In this document: positions 39,908 through 47,909 of the stretch, in pieces
How positions within the stretch are numbered: the stretch's first letter is position 1
Layout of the letters: each line of letters opens with the position of its first letter
From: Pseudomonadota bacterium
GTDB taxonomy: Bacteria; Pseudomonadota; Alphaproteobacteria; Rhodobacterales; Rhodobacteraceae
DNA length: 64,000 nucleotides
NCBI GenBank assembly: GCA_020161615.1
Contig: JAIUPD010000010.1
Coordinates: forward strand, 1-64,000
Direction: 5' to 3'
Position numbers and translations under genes: made by a program
The notes under the pieces: model-generated
Databases searched by the model: none
The model's input: only the letters and a program-made list of their open reading frames with translations
What the model was told of the DNA's origin: nothing

Positions 39908-40861
39908 ATGAACATCAAGAAGACCGTCTTGATCGCGTTTGGCCTGGCCGCGTCCGTAACTGGCGCCCAGGCTCAGGACTGGCCGTCGAGGCCGATCACG
40001 ATGATCGTTCCCTACAACCCGGGCGGTACGACCGACATCCTTGCCCGCCTCGCCGCTGAAGCGATCGCGCAGGCCGTGGGCCAGCCTGTCATTGTCGAGA
40101 ACAAGCCGGGGGCGGGTGGGGTGGTGGGTGCCAGCCTTGCCGCGCAGGCGCCGAATGACGGCTACACGATCTTCTTCGGCAACAATGCGACCAACGTCGT
40201 CCAGCCGCTGATCAATCCCGCCGTCCAATACGATCCGGCGGCCGATTTCGACGGAATCGCCACGACGGCCGATGCCGCGTCGTTCATCGGCGTGAATGCC
40301 GACCTCGGGATCGAAACGCTGGACGAATTCATCGCCTGGCTTGGTGCCAACCGGGCGATGTACGGCACGGCCGGCGTCGGCTCGATGGGTCAGTTCACCG
40401 CCGAGCTGTTCCTGATGGAGACGGGCACCGAGGCCACGCATATTCCTTATCCGGGCAGCAACGATGCCATAGCGGCGGTGATGTCGGGCGAGATCGCCTT
40501 CATGATGGACCCGGTCGTGGCCCAGCAGGCAGGCTCTGGCAGGATCAACGTGATTGCCGCCCTGACGCCCGAGCGGCATCCGAACGTGCCCGACGTTCCC
40601 ACGGCAACCGAACTCGGCCACGATGTCGTCATCTCGGGCTGGTTCGGGGTCTTTGCGCCCGACGGCACCGATCCCGCCCTGATCGCGGCGATGAGCGCGC
40701 CGTTGCAGGAACTGGTCGCCTCGGACAGCTACCGCGCACAGGTCTTGTCGATGGGCCTGTTGCCCAATTACCGCGACCCTGCCGCCGTCGATGCTGTGGT
40801 CGAGCAGGATCTGGAGACGTTCGGCCGCATCCGCGATGCCGCCGCGATCTCCATCAACTGA
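39908..40861 (+). CDS. tctC: Tripartite tricarboxylate transporter substrate-binding protein (TctC/Bug family)
   Basis: This is a periplasmic solute receptor of 317 residues. The signal peptide is MNIKKTVLIAFGLAASVTGA with cleavage after AQA near residue 23. Bug-family features are WPSRPITMIVPYNPGGTTDILAR, IVENKPGAGGVVGASLAAQ and the ligand-loop region THIPYPGSNDAIAAVMSGEI. These proteins usually bind carboxylates through a pair of water-mediated contacts. The GGAGGAGG region upstream and the ATG at 39908 fit the start. The permease subunits follow after an enoyl-CoA hydratase gene. Confidence 0.92.
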   Translation: MNIKKTVLIAFGLAASVTGAQAQDWPSRPITMIVPYNPGGTTDILARLAAEAIAQAVGQPVIVENKPGAGGVVGASLAAQAPNDGYTIFFGNNATNVVQPLINPAVQYDPAADFDGIATTADAASFIGVNADLGIETLDEFIAWLGANRAMYGTAGVGSMGQFTAELFLMETGTEATHIPYPGSNDAIAAVMSGEIAFMMDPVVAQQAGSGRINVIAALTPERHPNVPDVPTATELGHDVVISGWFGVFAPDGTDPALIAAMSAPLQELVASDSYRAQVLSMGLLPNYRDPAAVDAVVEQDLETFGRIRDAAAISIN

Positions 40862-40916
40862 TGTTCCGGGGGTCGTCCGCCCCGGCTGCGGCGGCCCCAT
40901 GACCCTGCAGGTTCCC

Positions 40917-41660
40917 ATGATCAGCGACCACATCCAGTACAGTGAGGCAGACGGCATCGCCGAGATCACCATCTGCCGCCCCGAACGGCGCAATGCGCTG
41001 AACGGCGCGATGTTCGAGGCTTTGCGCGCCTGCTTCGACCGCTTCGCAGAGGGCGAGGCAAAGGTGGCGATCCTGGCCTCGGGCGACGATACGATCTTCA
41101 GCGCCGGTGCCGACCTGACCGATCCGCCCGAGCATTTCTGGCGGGCGGTGCCTGAGTTCGGCTTCACCACCGACAAGCCGATCATCGCCGCCATCGGCGG
41201 AAAAGCCATCGGCGCGGGCCTGGTTCTGGCCCTGATGTGCGATTTCGTCGTCGTTGGCGAGGATGCCGAGCTGATCTATCCCGAGGCGAAGGTGGGCGTC
41301 GCCAAGGGCGCGGTCACGGCCCTTGTCAAGCGGGCGCCCCTGCGCGTCGCGCTGGAGATGATGCTGACCGGAGAGCCGGTTGCCGCTCGCCGCGCCTTTG
41401 ATACCGGGATGGTCAACCGCATCGTTCCCGCCGGTCAGCACCGGGCGGAAGCCCGCCGGATGGCCGGAACCTTGGCCGCGAATGCGCCGCTGGTCCTGCA
41501 GATGCTGAAGCGGATGAGTCTGGACGCCATCGGCGGGACGCCGATCCAGTCGTTCTATGACACCAACGCGCGGGTTGATCGCGTGATGAACAGCCAGGAT
41601 GCGCGCGACGCGCTCGAGGCGTTCCGCGAGAAGCGCAAGCCCGTTTTCCACGGCCGCTAG
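40917..41660 (+). CDS. Enoyl-CoA hydratase/isomerase family protein
   Basis: This crotonase-fold enzyme has 247 residues from the ATG at 40917; an ATG at 40899 adds six. Blocks are RPERRNALNGAMFEAL, TIFSAGADLTDPPE (oxyanion hole), AIGGKAIGAGLVLALMCDFVVV and YPEAKVGVAKGAVTALV. The position of the usual second Glu in the family holds Lys/Gly here, so hydration with two Glu residues is doubtful and isomerase or hydrolase activity may be more likely. It lies inside the TctCBA transporter operon, and acyl-CoA substrates would come from the synthetase at 36191. Confidence 0.85.
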   Translation: MISDHIQYSEADGIAEITICRPERRNALNGAMFEALRACFDRFAEGEAKVAILASGDDTIFSAGADLTDPPEHFWRAVPEFGFTTDKPIIAAIGGKAIGAGLVLALMCDFVVVGEDAELIYPEAKVGVAKGAVTALVKRAPLRVALEMMLTGEPVAARRAFDTGMVNRIVPAGQHRAEARRMAGTLAANAPLVLQMLKRMSLDAIGGTPIQSFYDTNARVDRVMNSQDARDALEAFREKRKPVFHGR

Positions 41661-41699
41661 GCCGCGGATCGTCGCCCAGGTCGAATCCAGGAGGTTCGG

Positions 41700-42185
41700 A
41701 TGCAACGCGTGACAGGCACCCGCCGTCTTGTGGCCGCCCTGACGTCACAGGCCGGGCTCGGGGCGATCCTGATGTTCGTCGCGGCGGCCATCGTTTTCTC
41801 CGAGGCCTCGGGCCTGCGTCTGGGCACCGCGGCGGCCATGGGGCCGGGATACTTCCCGGTCATCCTGGCCACGCTGTTCTGTCTGTTCGGCGTCCTGCTG
41901 CTGGTCGAGGCCTGGCGCCGTCCCCGCCGACGCATCGATCCCGGGCCGCTGGGGCCGCTGGCCGTCGCCCTGGGCAGCATCGTGGTCTTCGCGCTGCTGC
42001 TGCGGATCGCGGGCGGCGCGATCGCCATTGCCGCGCTCGTCGCGGTTGCCGCGATGGCAGAACGGGGCCGCAGCCTGCGCGAGATCGCGACGCTGATCGT
42101 CGTGATCGTCGCCCTGATCTGGCTGGTCTTCGTCGTCGCCCTGGACCTGCAACTTGCCATGCTGCCGCCGGTATTCCTGCCATGA
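41700..42185 (+). CDS. tctB: Tripartite tricarboxylate transporter small membrane subunit (TctB family)
   Basis: This 161-residue membrane protein has four hydrophobic segments (about 14-32, 50-68, 85-125 and 133-155). The N-terminal block ALTSQAGLGAILMFVAAAIVF and GLRLGTAAAMGPGYFPVILA fit TctB, in which GPGxFP is the hallmark. GGAGG lies just upstream of the ATG. It overlaps TctA by four bases. Confidence 0.88.
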   Translation: MQRVTGTRRLVAALTSQAGLGAILMFVAAAIVFSEASGLRLGTAAAMGPGYFPVILATLFCLFGVLLLVEAWRRPRRRIDPGPLGPLAVALGSIVVFALLLRIAGGAIAIAALVAVAAMAERGRSLREIATLIVVIVALIWLVFVVALDLQLAMLPPVFLP

Positions 42186-43693
42186 TCGACAACCTGATAC
42201 TCGGCTTCGACACGGCCTTGACCGCCTCGACGCTGTTCTACTGCTTCATCGGGGTCAGCATCGGCATGTTCATCGGCGTGCTGCCCGGGGTGGGGCCGCT
42301 GGCCGCGATCTCGATGCTGCTGCCGATGACCTATTACATCGGTGCCACCGACGCGCTGGTGATGCTGGCCGGCATCTATTACGGCGCGCAATACGGCGGA
42401 TCGGTCGCGTCGATCCTGTTGCGCCTGCCGGGCACGGCGTCATCAGCCGTGGTTTGCCTCGACGGCTACGAGATGACGAAGAACGGCCGCGCCGGGGCCG
42501 CGCTGTTCCTCTCGGCCGCGGCTTCGTTCATCGGCGGCAGCATCGGCATCCTTTTGATGGCGGCGCTGGCCGCACCGCTGGCCGACTTTGCGCTGCGCTT
42601 CGGCAGTCAGGAATATTTCATGCTGATGGCCCTGGGGCTTGTCGCAGCCTCGACCCTGTCCGAGGGGTCGGCGGTGCGCGGACTGGCGATGGTGGTGCTT
42701 GGCGTGGCGCTCGGCCTCGTCGGGCTCGACCTCACCTCGGGCACGATGCGCTTCGTCTATGGCCAGTTCGAGCTGATGGACGGCGTCAGCCTCGTCGCCT
42801 CGGCGATGGGCCTGTTCGGCCTGTCCGAGATCCTCGCCAACATCGGCCGAAGCGAGCGCGGCGCACCCACCGCGCGCATCACCCTGCGCGCGATGATGCC
42901 GACGCGGCGGGACATCCGCGACTCGCTCCCGGCCGTGCTGCGCGGATCGGCCATCGGCTCGTTCTTCGGCGCGCTGCCCGGCACCGGTTCGACCATCGCC
43001 AGTTTCTTTTCCTACGCGTCCGAGAAGAAGTTGGCGCGCAACCGGGCGCAGATGGGCCAAGGCGCGGTCGAGGGCGTGTCCGGCCCCGAGGCGGCGAATA
43101 ACGCCGCGGCCCAGACCGCCTTCATCCCGACCCTGACCCTCGGCGTGCCCGGAGATGCGGTGATGGCACTGCTGCTGGGGGCGATGATCGTCCACGGGGT
43201 GACGCCGGGGCCGCAGATGCTGACCAACACGCCCGAAATCTTCTGGGGCCTGGTTGCCAGCTTCTGGCTGGGCAACCTGATCCTGCTGGTCTTCAATATC
43301 CCGATGATCGGCCTGTGGGTAGCGATGCTGCGTATCCCCTATCGCTGGCTTTATCCCGCCATCCTGGTTCTGATCGTCATCGGCACGTATTCGGTCCGCT
43401 ATTCGCTGTTCGACGTCTGGCAGCTGCTGGCCTTTGGCCTGCTGGGCTACGTGCTGCGCATCCTCCATTTCCCGACCGCGCCGCTGGTGCTGGGCCTCGT
43501 CCTCGGTCCGCTGATGGAAGAGAATTTCCGCCGCTCGCTGATGTTGTCCGATGGCAGCTTCACCACCTTCGTCGAGCGCCCGATCAGTGCTGTCATGGTC
43601 GTGATCGTCATCGCGATCCTGCTGGCGCAGATCGTGCTGCCGCTGGTCCGCGTTCTGCGGCGCGACCCTGCAAAGCCCGCCGAAGAAAGCTGA
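42182..43693 (+). CDS. tctA: Tripartite tricarboxylate transporter large permease (TctA family)
   Basis: This main permease has 503 residues with about 11-12 hydrophobic segments. Family signatures are MFIGVLPGVGPLAAISMLLP, AGIYYGAQYGGSVASILLRLPGTASS and the repeat GALPGTGSTIASFFSY. GPEAANNAAAQTAFIPTLTLGVPGD follows, as in other TctA proteins. Together with TctB and TctC it would import a carboxylate using a proton or sodium gradient. The dehydrogenase gene begins two bases after its stop. Confidence 0.94.
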   Translation: MIDNLILGFDTALTASTLFYCFIGVSIGMFIGVLPGVGPLAAISMLLPMTYYIGATDALVMLAGIYYGAQYGGSVASILLRLPGTASSAVVCLDGYEMTKNGRAGAALFLSAAASFIGGSIGILLMAALAAPLADFALRFGSQEYFMLMALGLVAASTLSEGSAVRGLAMVVLGVALGLVGLDLTSGTMRFVYGQFELMDGVSLVASAMGLFGLSEILANIGRSERGAPTARITLRAMMPTRRDIRDSLPAVLRGSAIGSFFGALPGTGSTIASFFSYASEKKLARNRAQMGQGAVEGVSGPEAANNAAAQTAFIPTLTLGVPGDAVMALLLGAMIVHGVTPGPQMLTNTPEIFWGLVASFWLGNLILLVFNIPMIGLWVAMLRIPYRWLYPAILVLIVIGTYSVRYSLFDVWQLLAFGLLGYVLRILHFPTAPLVLGLVLGPLMEENFRRSLMLSDGSFTTFVERPISAVMVVIVIAILLAQIVLPLVRVLRRDPAKPAEES

Positions 43694-43694
43694 C

Positions 43695-45086
43695 ATGTCC
43701 CTGCCCGATACCCTGACCGCCGACCTGCGGTCGCTGCTCGGCGGCCGTTTCTCGGACCGCGCCGCCGACCGCGACCACCATGCCGGGACCGAGGCGCATC
43801 ACATGCCCGCCCCGCCCGATGCCGTCGCCTGGCCGATCACCACCGAGGATGTCGTGGCGATCCTGCGGTTGTGCCATGCCGCGCGCGTGCCGGTGGTGGC
43901 CCATGGCGCCGGCTCGTCGCTGGAGGGCAATGTCAGCGCCGTTCAAGGCGGCCTGTCGCTGGATCTGACGCGGATGGACCGCATCCTGCGTGTTTCAGCG
44001 GAGGATCTGGATTGCACGGTCGAGGCCGGTGTCACGCGTGAGGCGCTGAACGCGGGCCTGCGCGACAGCGGATTGTTCTTCCCCATCGACCCCGGCGCCA
44101 ATGCCACGCTGGGCGGCATGGCGGCCACACGGGCCTCGGGCACCAACGCCGTCCGCTACGGCACGATGCGCGAGAACGTCCTGAGCCTGACCGTGGTCAC
44201 CGCCGATGGCCGGGTGATCCGCACCGGCGGCAGGGCGCGCAAATCCTCGGCCGGTTACGATCTGACGCGGGTCTTCGTCGGTTCGGAAGGCACGCTGGGC
44301 ATCATCACCGAGGTGACGCTGCGCCCGCATGGCCGTCCCGACACCATCCGCGCCGCGGTCTGCACATTCCCCGACGCCGCGTCAGCCACCCGGACGGCGA
44401 TCGAGGCCATCCAGATCGGCCTGCCGCTGGCGCGCCTCGAATACCTCGATCCCGGCTGTATCCGCGCGGTCAACGCCTTCTCGCACCTGGCCGAGGCCGA
44501 AGCGGACACGCTGTTCGTCGAGTTTCACGGCACCCAGGCGGGCGTCGCTGAACAGGTAGAGATCTTCGCCGATCTTGCCGGAGGGAACGGTGGCACGGCC
44601 TTTCGCTGGGCCGAGCGGGAGGAGGAGCGCTCGCGCCTCTGGGCGGCGCGGCACAGCGCCTACAACGCCACCGTCAACCAGCGCCCCGGCGCGCGCGGCT
44701 GGGCCACCGATGTCTGCGTGCCGGTTTCTGCCCTTCCCGGATGCATCGACGAGGCGAAGGCCCTGCTGGCCGGGACCCGCATCCCGGCTTCGATCATGGG
44801 TCATGTGGGTGACGGCAATTTCCACGTCGTGTTCTCGGTCGATCCGGCCTCGTCCGGGGACCTGGCCGAGGCCGCCCGCATCAACGACCGGCTGGTCAGG
44901 ACCGCGCTGAGCGTCGATGGTACCTGCACGGGCGAGCATGGCGTGGGCCTGGGCAAGCGCAAGTACATGCAGGCGGAGCATGGCGAGGCGCTGTTGCTGA
45001 TGCGCAGCCTGAAGGACGCTTTCGACCCGCTGGGTCTGCTGAACCCTGGCAAGATCTTCCCCGATCCGACCGAGGCCGCCGAATGA
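43695..45086 (+). CDS. FAD-linked D-2-hydroxyacid dehydrogenase (GlcD/D-lactate dehydrogenase-like)
   Basis: This flavoprotein of 463 residues is of the VAO/PCMH fold. The FAD-binding domain has VVAHGAGSSLEGNVSAVQGG, LGGMAATRASGTNAVRYGTM and FVGSEGTLGIITEVTL. The C-terminal FAD-oxidase domain has the metal/substrate His in SIMGHVGDGNFHVVF and CTGEHGVGLGKRKYM. No Fe-S cluster motif is present. The reaction expected is oxidation of a D-2-hydroxyacid to a 2-oxoacid. It overlaps the sulfurtransferase gene by four bases, so the 2-oxoacid could be 3-mercaptopyruvate made from mercaptolactate; this is inference. Confidence 0.9.
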   Translation: MSLPDTLTADLRSLLGGRFSDRAADRDHHAGTEAHHMPAPPDAVAWPITTEDVVAILRLCHAARVPVVAHGAGSSLEGNVSAVQGGLSLDLTRMDRILRVSAEDLDCTVEAGVTREALNAGLRDSGLFFPIDPGANATLGGMAATRASGTNAVRYGTMRENVLSLTVVTADGRVIRTGGRARKSSAGYDLTRVFVGSEGTLGIITEVTLRPHGRPDTIRAAVCTFPDAASATRTAIEAIQIGLPLARLEYLDPGCIRAVNAFSHLAEAEADTLFVEFHGTQAGVAEQVEIFADLAGGNGGTAFRWAEREEERSRLWAARHSAYNATVNQRPGARGWATDVCVPVSALPGCIDEAKALLAGTRIPASIMGHVGDGNFHVVFSVDPASSGDLAEAARINDRLVRTALSVDGTCTGEHGVGLGKRKYMQAEHGEALLLMRSLKDAFDPLGLLNPGKIFPDPTEAAE

Positions 45087-45922
45087 CACAGTCCCGCCCC
45101 GTCGATCCCCTGGTGACGCCCGAGGAGCTGTCCGGCCTTCTGGATGAGGTCGCGATCCTGGACGCGACCTATGTCATGCCGGCCGACCCCCTGCGCTGCG
45201 AAAGCGACTTCAGGGCGGCCCATCTTCCTGGCGCCCGGCTGTTCCGGATCGACGAGATCGCGGACCCCGTCGCATCGCTGCCGCACATGTTGCCCGAGGC
45301 GGCGGTGCTGGCACAGGCCCTCGCGGCGCTGGGGATCGACGGCACGCGGCCGGTCATCGTCTACGACCGCAGCCCCAACCATTTCAGCGCCCCCCGCGTC
45401 TGGTTCACGCTGCGCCTGTTCGGGCTGGAGGACGTGCGCGTCCTCGACGGCGGGCTGCTGCGTTGGCTGGGCGAGGGCCGGCCGGTGGAAAGCGGCCCGG
45501 CGGACGAAGCGCCGACCGCGGCGCCCGGTCTGCTGTTCGATTCCCTGCGTGTCGTCGACGGCAGAGAGATGGCACGGATCGTTGCCGCGGGCGGCCGCAC
45601 CATCCTTGACGCCCGCGCGCGCGACCGCTTCGAGGGGCGCGCGCCCGAACCGCGGCCGGGCCTGAAATCCGGCCACATGCCGGGCGCGATCTGCCGCCCC
45701 TTCAGCGCCCTGACCGGCGCGGACGGTCGCTTCCTGGGTCCCGATGCGCTGTGCGATCATTTCGGTCCGGTCGGTGCCCGGCCCGTCGTCACCTGCGGAT
45801 CGGGCATGACGGCCTGCGTCCTTGCCCTGGGGCTCGAGCGGATAGGCGTCCAGGCGGCGCTTTACGATGGCTCCTGGGCAGAATGGGGGCAGGGCGCCCT
45901 CGGGCCGATCCACGGGGGCTGA
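45083..45922 (+). CDS. Sulfurtransferase, 3-mercaptopyruvate-sulfurtransferase type
   Basis: This tandem rhodanese-domain protein of 279 residues has its inactive N-terminal domain at about 8-135 and its catalytic domain at about 155-275. The active-site loop is CGSGMTA with Cys238, close to the CGSGVTA loop that marks mercaptopyruvate sulfurtransferases rather than thiosulfate enzymes (CRKGVTA). The substrate-binding segment DARARDRFEGRAPEPRPGLKSGHMPGA is also conserved. That segment is longer than a short motif; its key residues are the Arg pair around 181-192. It is translationally coupled to the 2-hydroxyacid dehydrogenase and ends cluster 2. Confidence 0.88.
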   Translation: MTQSRPVDPLVTPEELSGLLDEVAILDATYVMPADPLRCESDFRAAHLPGARLFRIDEIADPVASLPHMLPEAAVLAQALAALGIDGTRPVIVYDRSPNHFSAPRVWFTLRLFGLEDVRVLDGGLLRWLGEGRPVESGPADEAPTAAPGLLFDSLRVVDGREMARIVAAGGRTILDARARDRFEGRAPEPRPGLKSGHMPGAICRPFSALTGADGRFLGPDALCDHFGPVGARPVVTCGSGMTACVLALGLERIGVQAALYDGSWAEWGQGALGPIHGG

Positions 45923-45923
45923 A

Positions 45924-45953
45924 ACCCGGGTCGCGTTGGTGCGCGCCCCGGGT
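45924..45953. terminator. Bidirectional hairpin terminator candidate
   Basis: ACCCGGG-T-CGCG (45924-45935), loop TTGGTG, CGCG-C-CCCGGGT (45942-45953): 11 of 12 pairs match. It lies one base after the sulfurtransferase stop and 20 bases before the convergent metallo-hydrolase stop. There is no T-run on either strand. Confidence 0.55.
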
Positions 45954-45974
45954 CCGCCTGCTGGGGTTCGCGGC

Positions 45975-46934
45975 CTAGGTGGCCGGCTCGAAACGGAACC
46001 GTTCGCCGCGGCGAGAAAGGTAGCCGACCCCGGGAAACGGCAAATGCATCCCGGCCACGAGGATAGTGTCGGTGGCGGTTTCATCGAAGATACGCCGGCG
46101 CGAGGCGATGGACGATGCGGCGTCGGCGTCGAAGGTGCTGGCCCATTCGGGATGGTCGAACTGTACCTGCGGGGAAACGACGCAATCGCCCCAGATGATC
46201 ATCTGTTCGCTCCCCGCAGAGAGGCGATACCCGGTATGCCCGATCGAATGGCCGGGCAACGAGATCGACGACAATCCGGACAGAACCTCGTCCCCTGCGC
46301 CGAACACCCGCACCTTCCCGGCATAGGCGGCCGCGGCCGCGCGGGCACCGGTGAAAGAGAATCTGAACCCGTCGGAGGCATTCGTGTAGACCTCCTCGCT
46401 CGTCCAGAAATCCCATTCGGCGGCGGGAACGATCAACTCGGCATTGGTGAAGACGGCCGATCCTGTCGCACTGGTCAGCCCGCCGGTGTGGTCGTTGTGC
46501 ATATGGGTGAGCACGACCTTGTCGATTTGTTCGGCCGAGACGCCGATTGCTGCCAGTTGGTCGGGCAGCCTGCCCAGCGTCGGGCCGTAAAGATCCCGTG
46601 TGCCGGTGTCGATCAGCAGTTTTTGCGTTCCGATTTCAAGAAGATAGGCATTGACGTCCAGGTTGATCTTCCCCTGGGGTTGGTGGGTCTCCTCCATCAG
46701 CCTGGCAAGGGCCTCGGGCTCGGCCGTGTCAAAGATCGCGGCATCGACCTGGACGATACCGTCAAACAGCGCGGTGCATCGGATGTCACCGATCATCCAG
46801 GTCTTGCTGTCGTTCATGGAGAGTGTCCGGCCGGGGGATTGGGCACGCCCCATTTTCGGGACGCCGGTGATCAGCGCCGTGCCGGACAGGGCGGCGCCCG
46901 ATCCCTGAAGAAAGGTGCGTCGATTGAAGGTCAT
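45975..46934 (-). CDS. MBL-fold metallo-hydrolase with twin-arginine signal, copy 2
   Basis: This exported hydrolase has 319 residues. The leader NRRTFLQGSGAALSGTALIT is a twin-arginine signal, cleaved near GRAQS, so the protein is expected in the periplasm with its metals loaded before export. The metal site LTHMHNDHTGG has His144, His146, Asp148 and His149. Later ligands are in SLPGHSIGHTGY, IWGDCV and AGMHLPFPG. The ATG at 46934 has GGGAGA upstream; an ATG 21 bases earlier would give a poor leader. It is divergent from the LysR gene, which probably controls it. It is related to the two cytoplasmic MBL proteins of clusters 1 and 3 but differs in compartment. Confidence 0.88.
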   Translation of the reverse strand: MTFNRRTFLQGSGAALSGTALITGVPKMGRAQSPGRTLSMNDSKTWMIGDIRCTALFDGIVQVDAAIFDTAEPEALARLMEETHQPQGKINLDVNAYLLEIGTQKLLIDTGTRDLYGPTLGRLPDQLAAIGVSAEQIDKVVLTHMHNDHTGGLTSATGSAVFTNAELIVPAAEWDFWTSEEVYTNASDGFRFSFTGARAAAAAYAGKVRVFGAGDEVLSGLSSISLPGHSIGHTGYRLSAGSEQMIIWGDCVVSPQVQFDHPEWASTFDADAASSIASRRRIFDETATDTILVAGMHLPFPGVGYLSRRGERFRFEPAT

Positions 46935-47017
46935 CGAGAAGATCTCCCATGTCATGAGTTCGCTTCCCGTATGCGCCACCCAAGGGCTGCAATAAAGTTT
47001 GTAAATGACAGATTTAA

Positions 47018-47033
47018 GCTGCATAATTGCAGC
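47018..47033. promoter_or_regulatory. Palindromic operator candidate at the LysR gene start
   Basis: GCTGCA-TAAT-TGCAGC is a perfect inverted repeat ending at the base before the LysR ATG. A further half-site GCTGCAAT lies at about 46987. The 100-base divergent region between the LysR gene and the exported hydrolase is AT-rich (TAAAGTTTGTAAATGACAG) and probably holds both promoters. Confidence 0.55.
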
Positions 47034-47900
47034 ATGGAAGACTGGGATGACTATCGGTATTTTTTGGCCGTCGTACGCGAAGGCAGCATTGCCGCCGCCG
47101 CTCAGCTGCTGCGCGTGAATGATACAACGGTATCGCGCCGTATCTCGGCGCTTGAAGCTGCGCTGGATACGAGGCTTTTTGACCGGCGCCGGACGGGTTT
47201 CGTTCCGACCGCCGAGGCAGCCTCGCTGATTCCGGCTGCCGAAGAGATAGAAGCCGGCGCGAAGCGGATCGCGCGCTTGACCCTGGCTCAGGACCGGCGC
47301 CTGGAGGGTCCGTTGCGCGTCACCGCCCCGCTGGTCCTGCTGCGCTACGTCCTGATGCCCATCGCGGCGCAGTTCGCCGCGCGCTACCCCGGCATCACCT
47401 TGCATCTTCAGGGTGCTGACGAAATCTCCAACCTGATCAACCGCGAGGCCGATGTCGCCATCAGGGTGACGGCTGCGCCGATGGACACGCTGCACGGCTA
47501 CAGGATCTGCGATGCGGTATCCGGGCTCTATGCCGCGCCTGCGCTGCTGGCGCGTCGCGGGCTTGATGCTGCCAGCGCCCTTTCGGCGCAGGATCTGGAA
47601 TGGATCGCGCAGGAGGACGATGGGGCGCGCGGAACCTGGCAGGGCCGGTTCTTTCCCGCCGGAAGGCAGGTTTGTCATTGCGACAACAAGGTCACCGCGA
47701 TCGGGGCCGCGCTGCAGGGCATGGGCGTGGTGGAACTGCCGGTGCTCATCGGCGATGCAGAACCGGGGCTTGAGCGGCTCCCGGGTTTCACGGCCGCGTC
47801 GGACAAGGGTATCTGGGTGCTTTACCACCGCGATCTGCGCAACACCGCCCGCGTCCGCGCCTTCGTGGACATGGTGCGATCCGCCCCGACGCTGGGGTGA
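47034..47900 (+). CDS. LysR-family transcriptional regulator
   Basis: This 288-residue LysR regulator has an N-terminal helix-turn-helix at about 4-63 (YRYFLAVVREGSIAAAAQLL and NDTTVSRRISALEAALDTRLFDR) and a periplasmic-binding-protein-like effector domain. That domain includes GPLRVTAPLVLLRYVL, INREADVAIRVTA and GAALQGMGVVELPVLIGD. It is divergent from the exported metallo-hydrolase, the usual target arrangement. It converges on the aldehyde dehydrogenase with nine bases between stops. Control of the long operon beyond is not excluded. Confidence 0.92.
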   Translation: MEDWDDYRYFLAVVREGSIAAAAQLLRVNDTTVSRRISALEAALDTRLFDRRRTGFVPTAEAASLIPAAEEIEAGAKRIARLTLAQDRRLEGPLRVTAPLVLLRYVLMPIAAQFAARYPGITLHLQGADEISNLINREADVAIRVTAAPMDTLHGYRICDAVSGLYAAPALLARRGLDAASALSAQDLEWIAQEDDGARGTWQGRFFPAGRQVCHCDNKVTAIGAALQGMGVVELPVLIGDAEPGLERLPGFTAASDKGIWVLYHRDLRNTARVRAFVDMVRSAPTLG

Positions 47901-47909
47901 GGACCTGTT

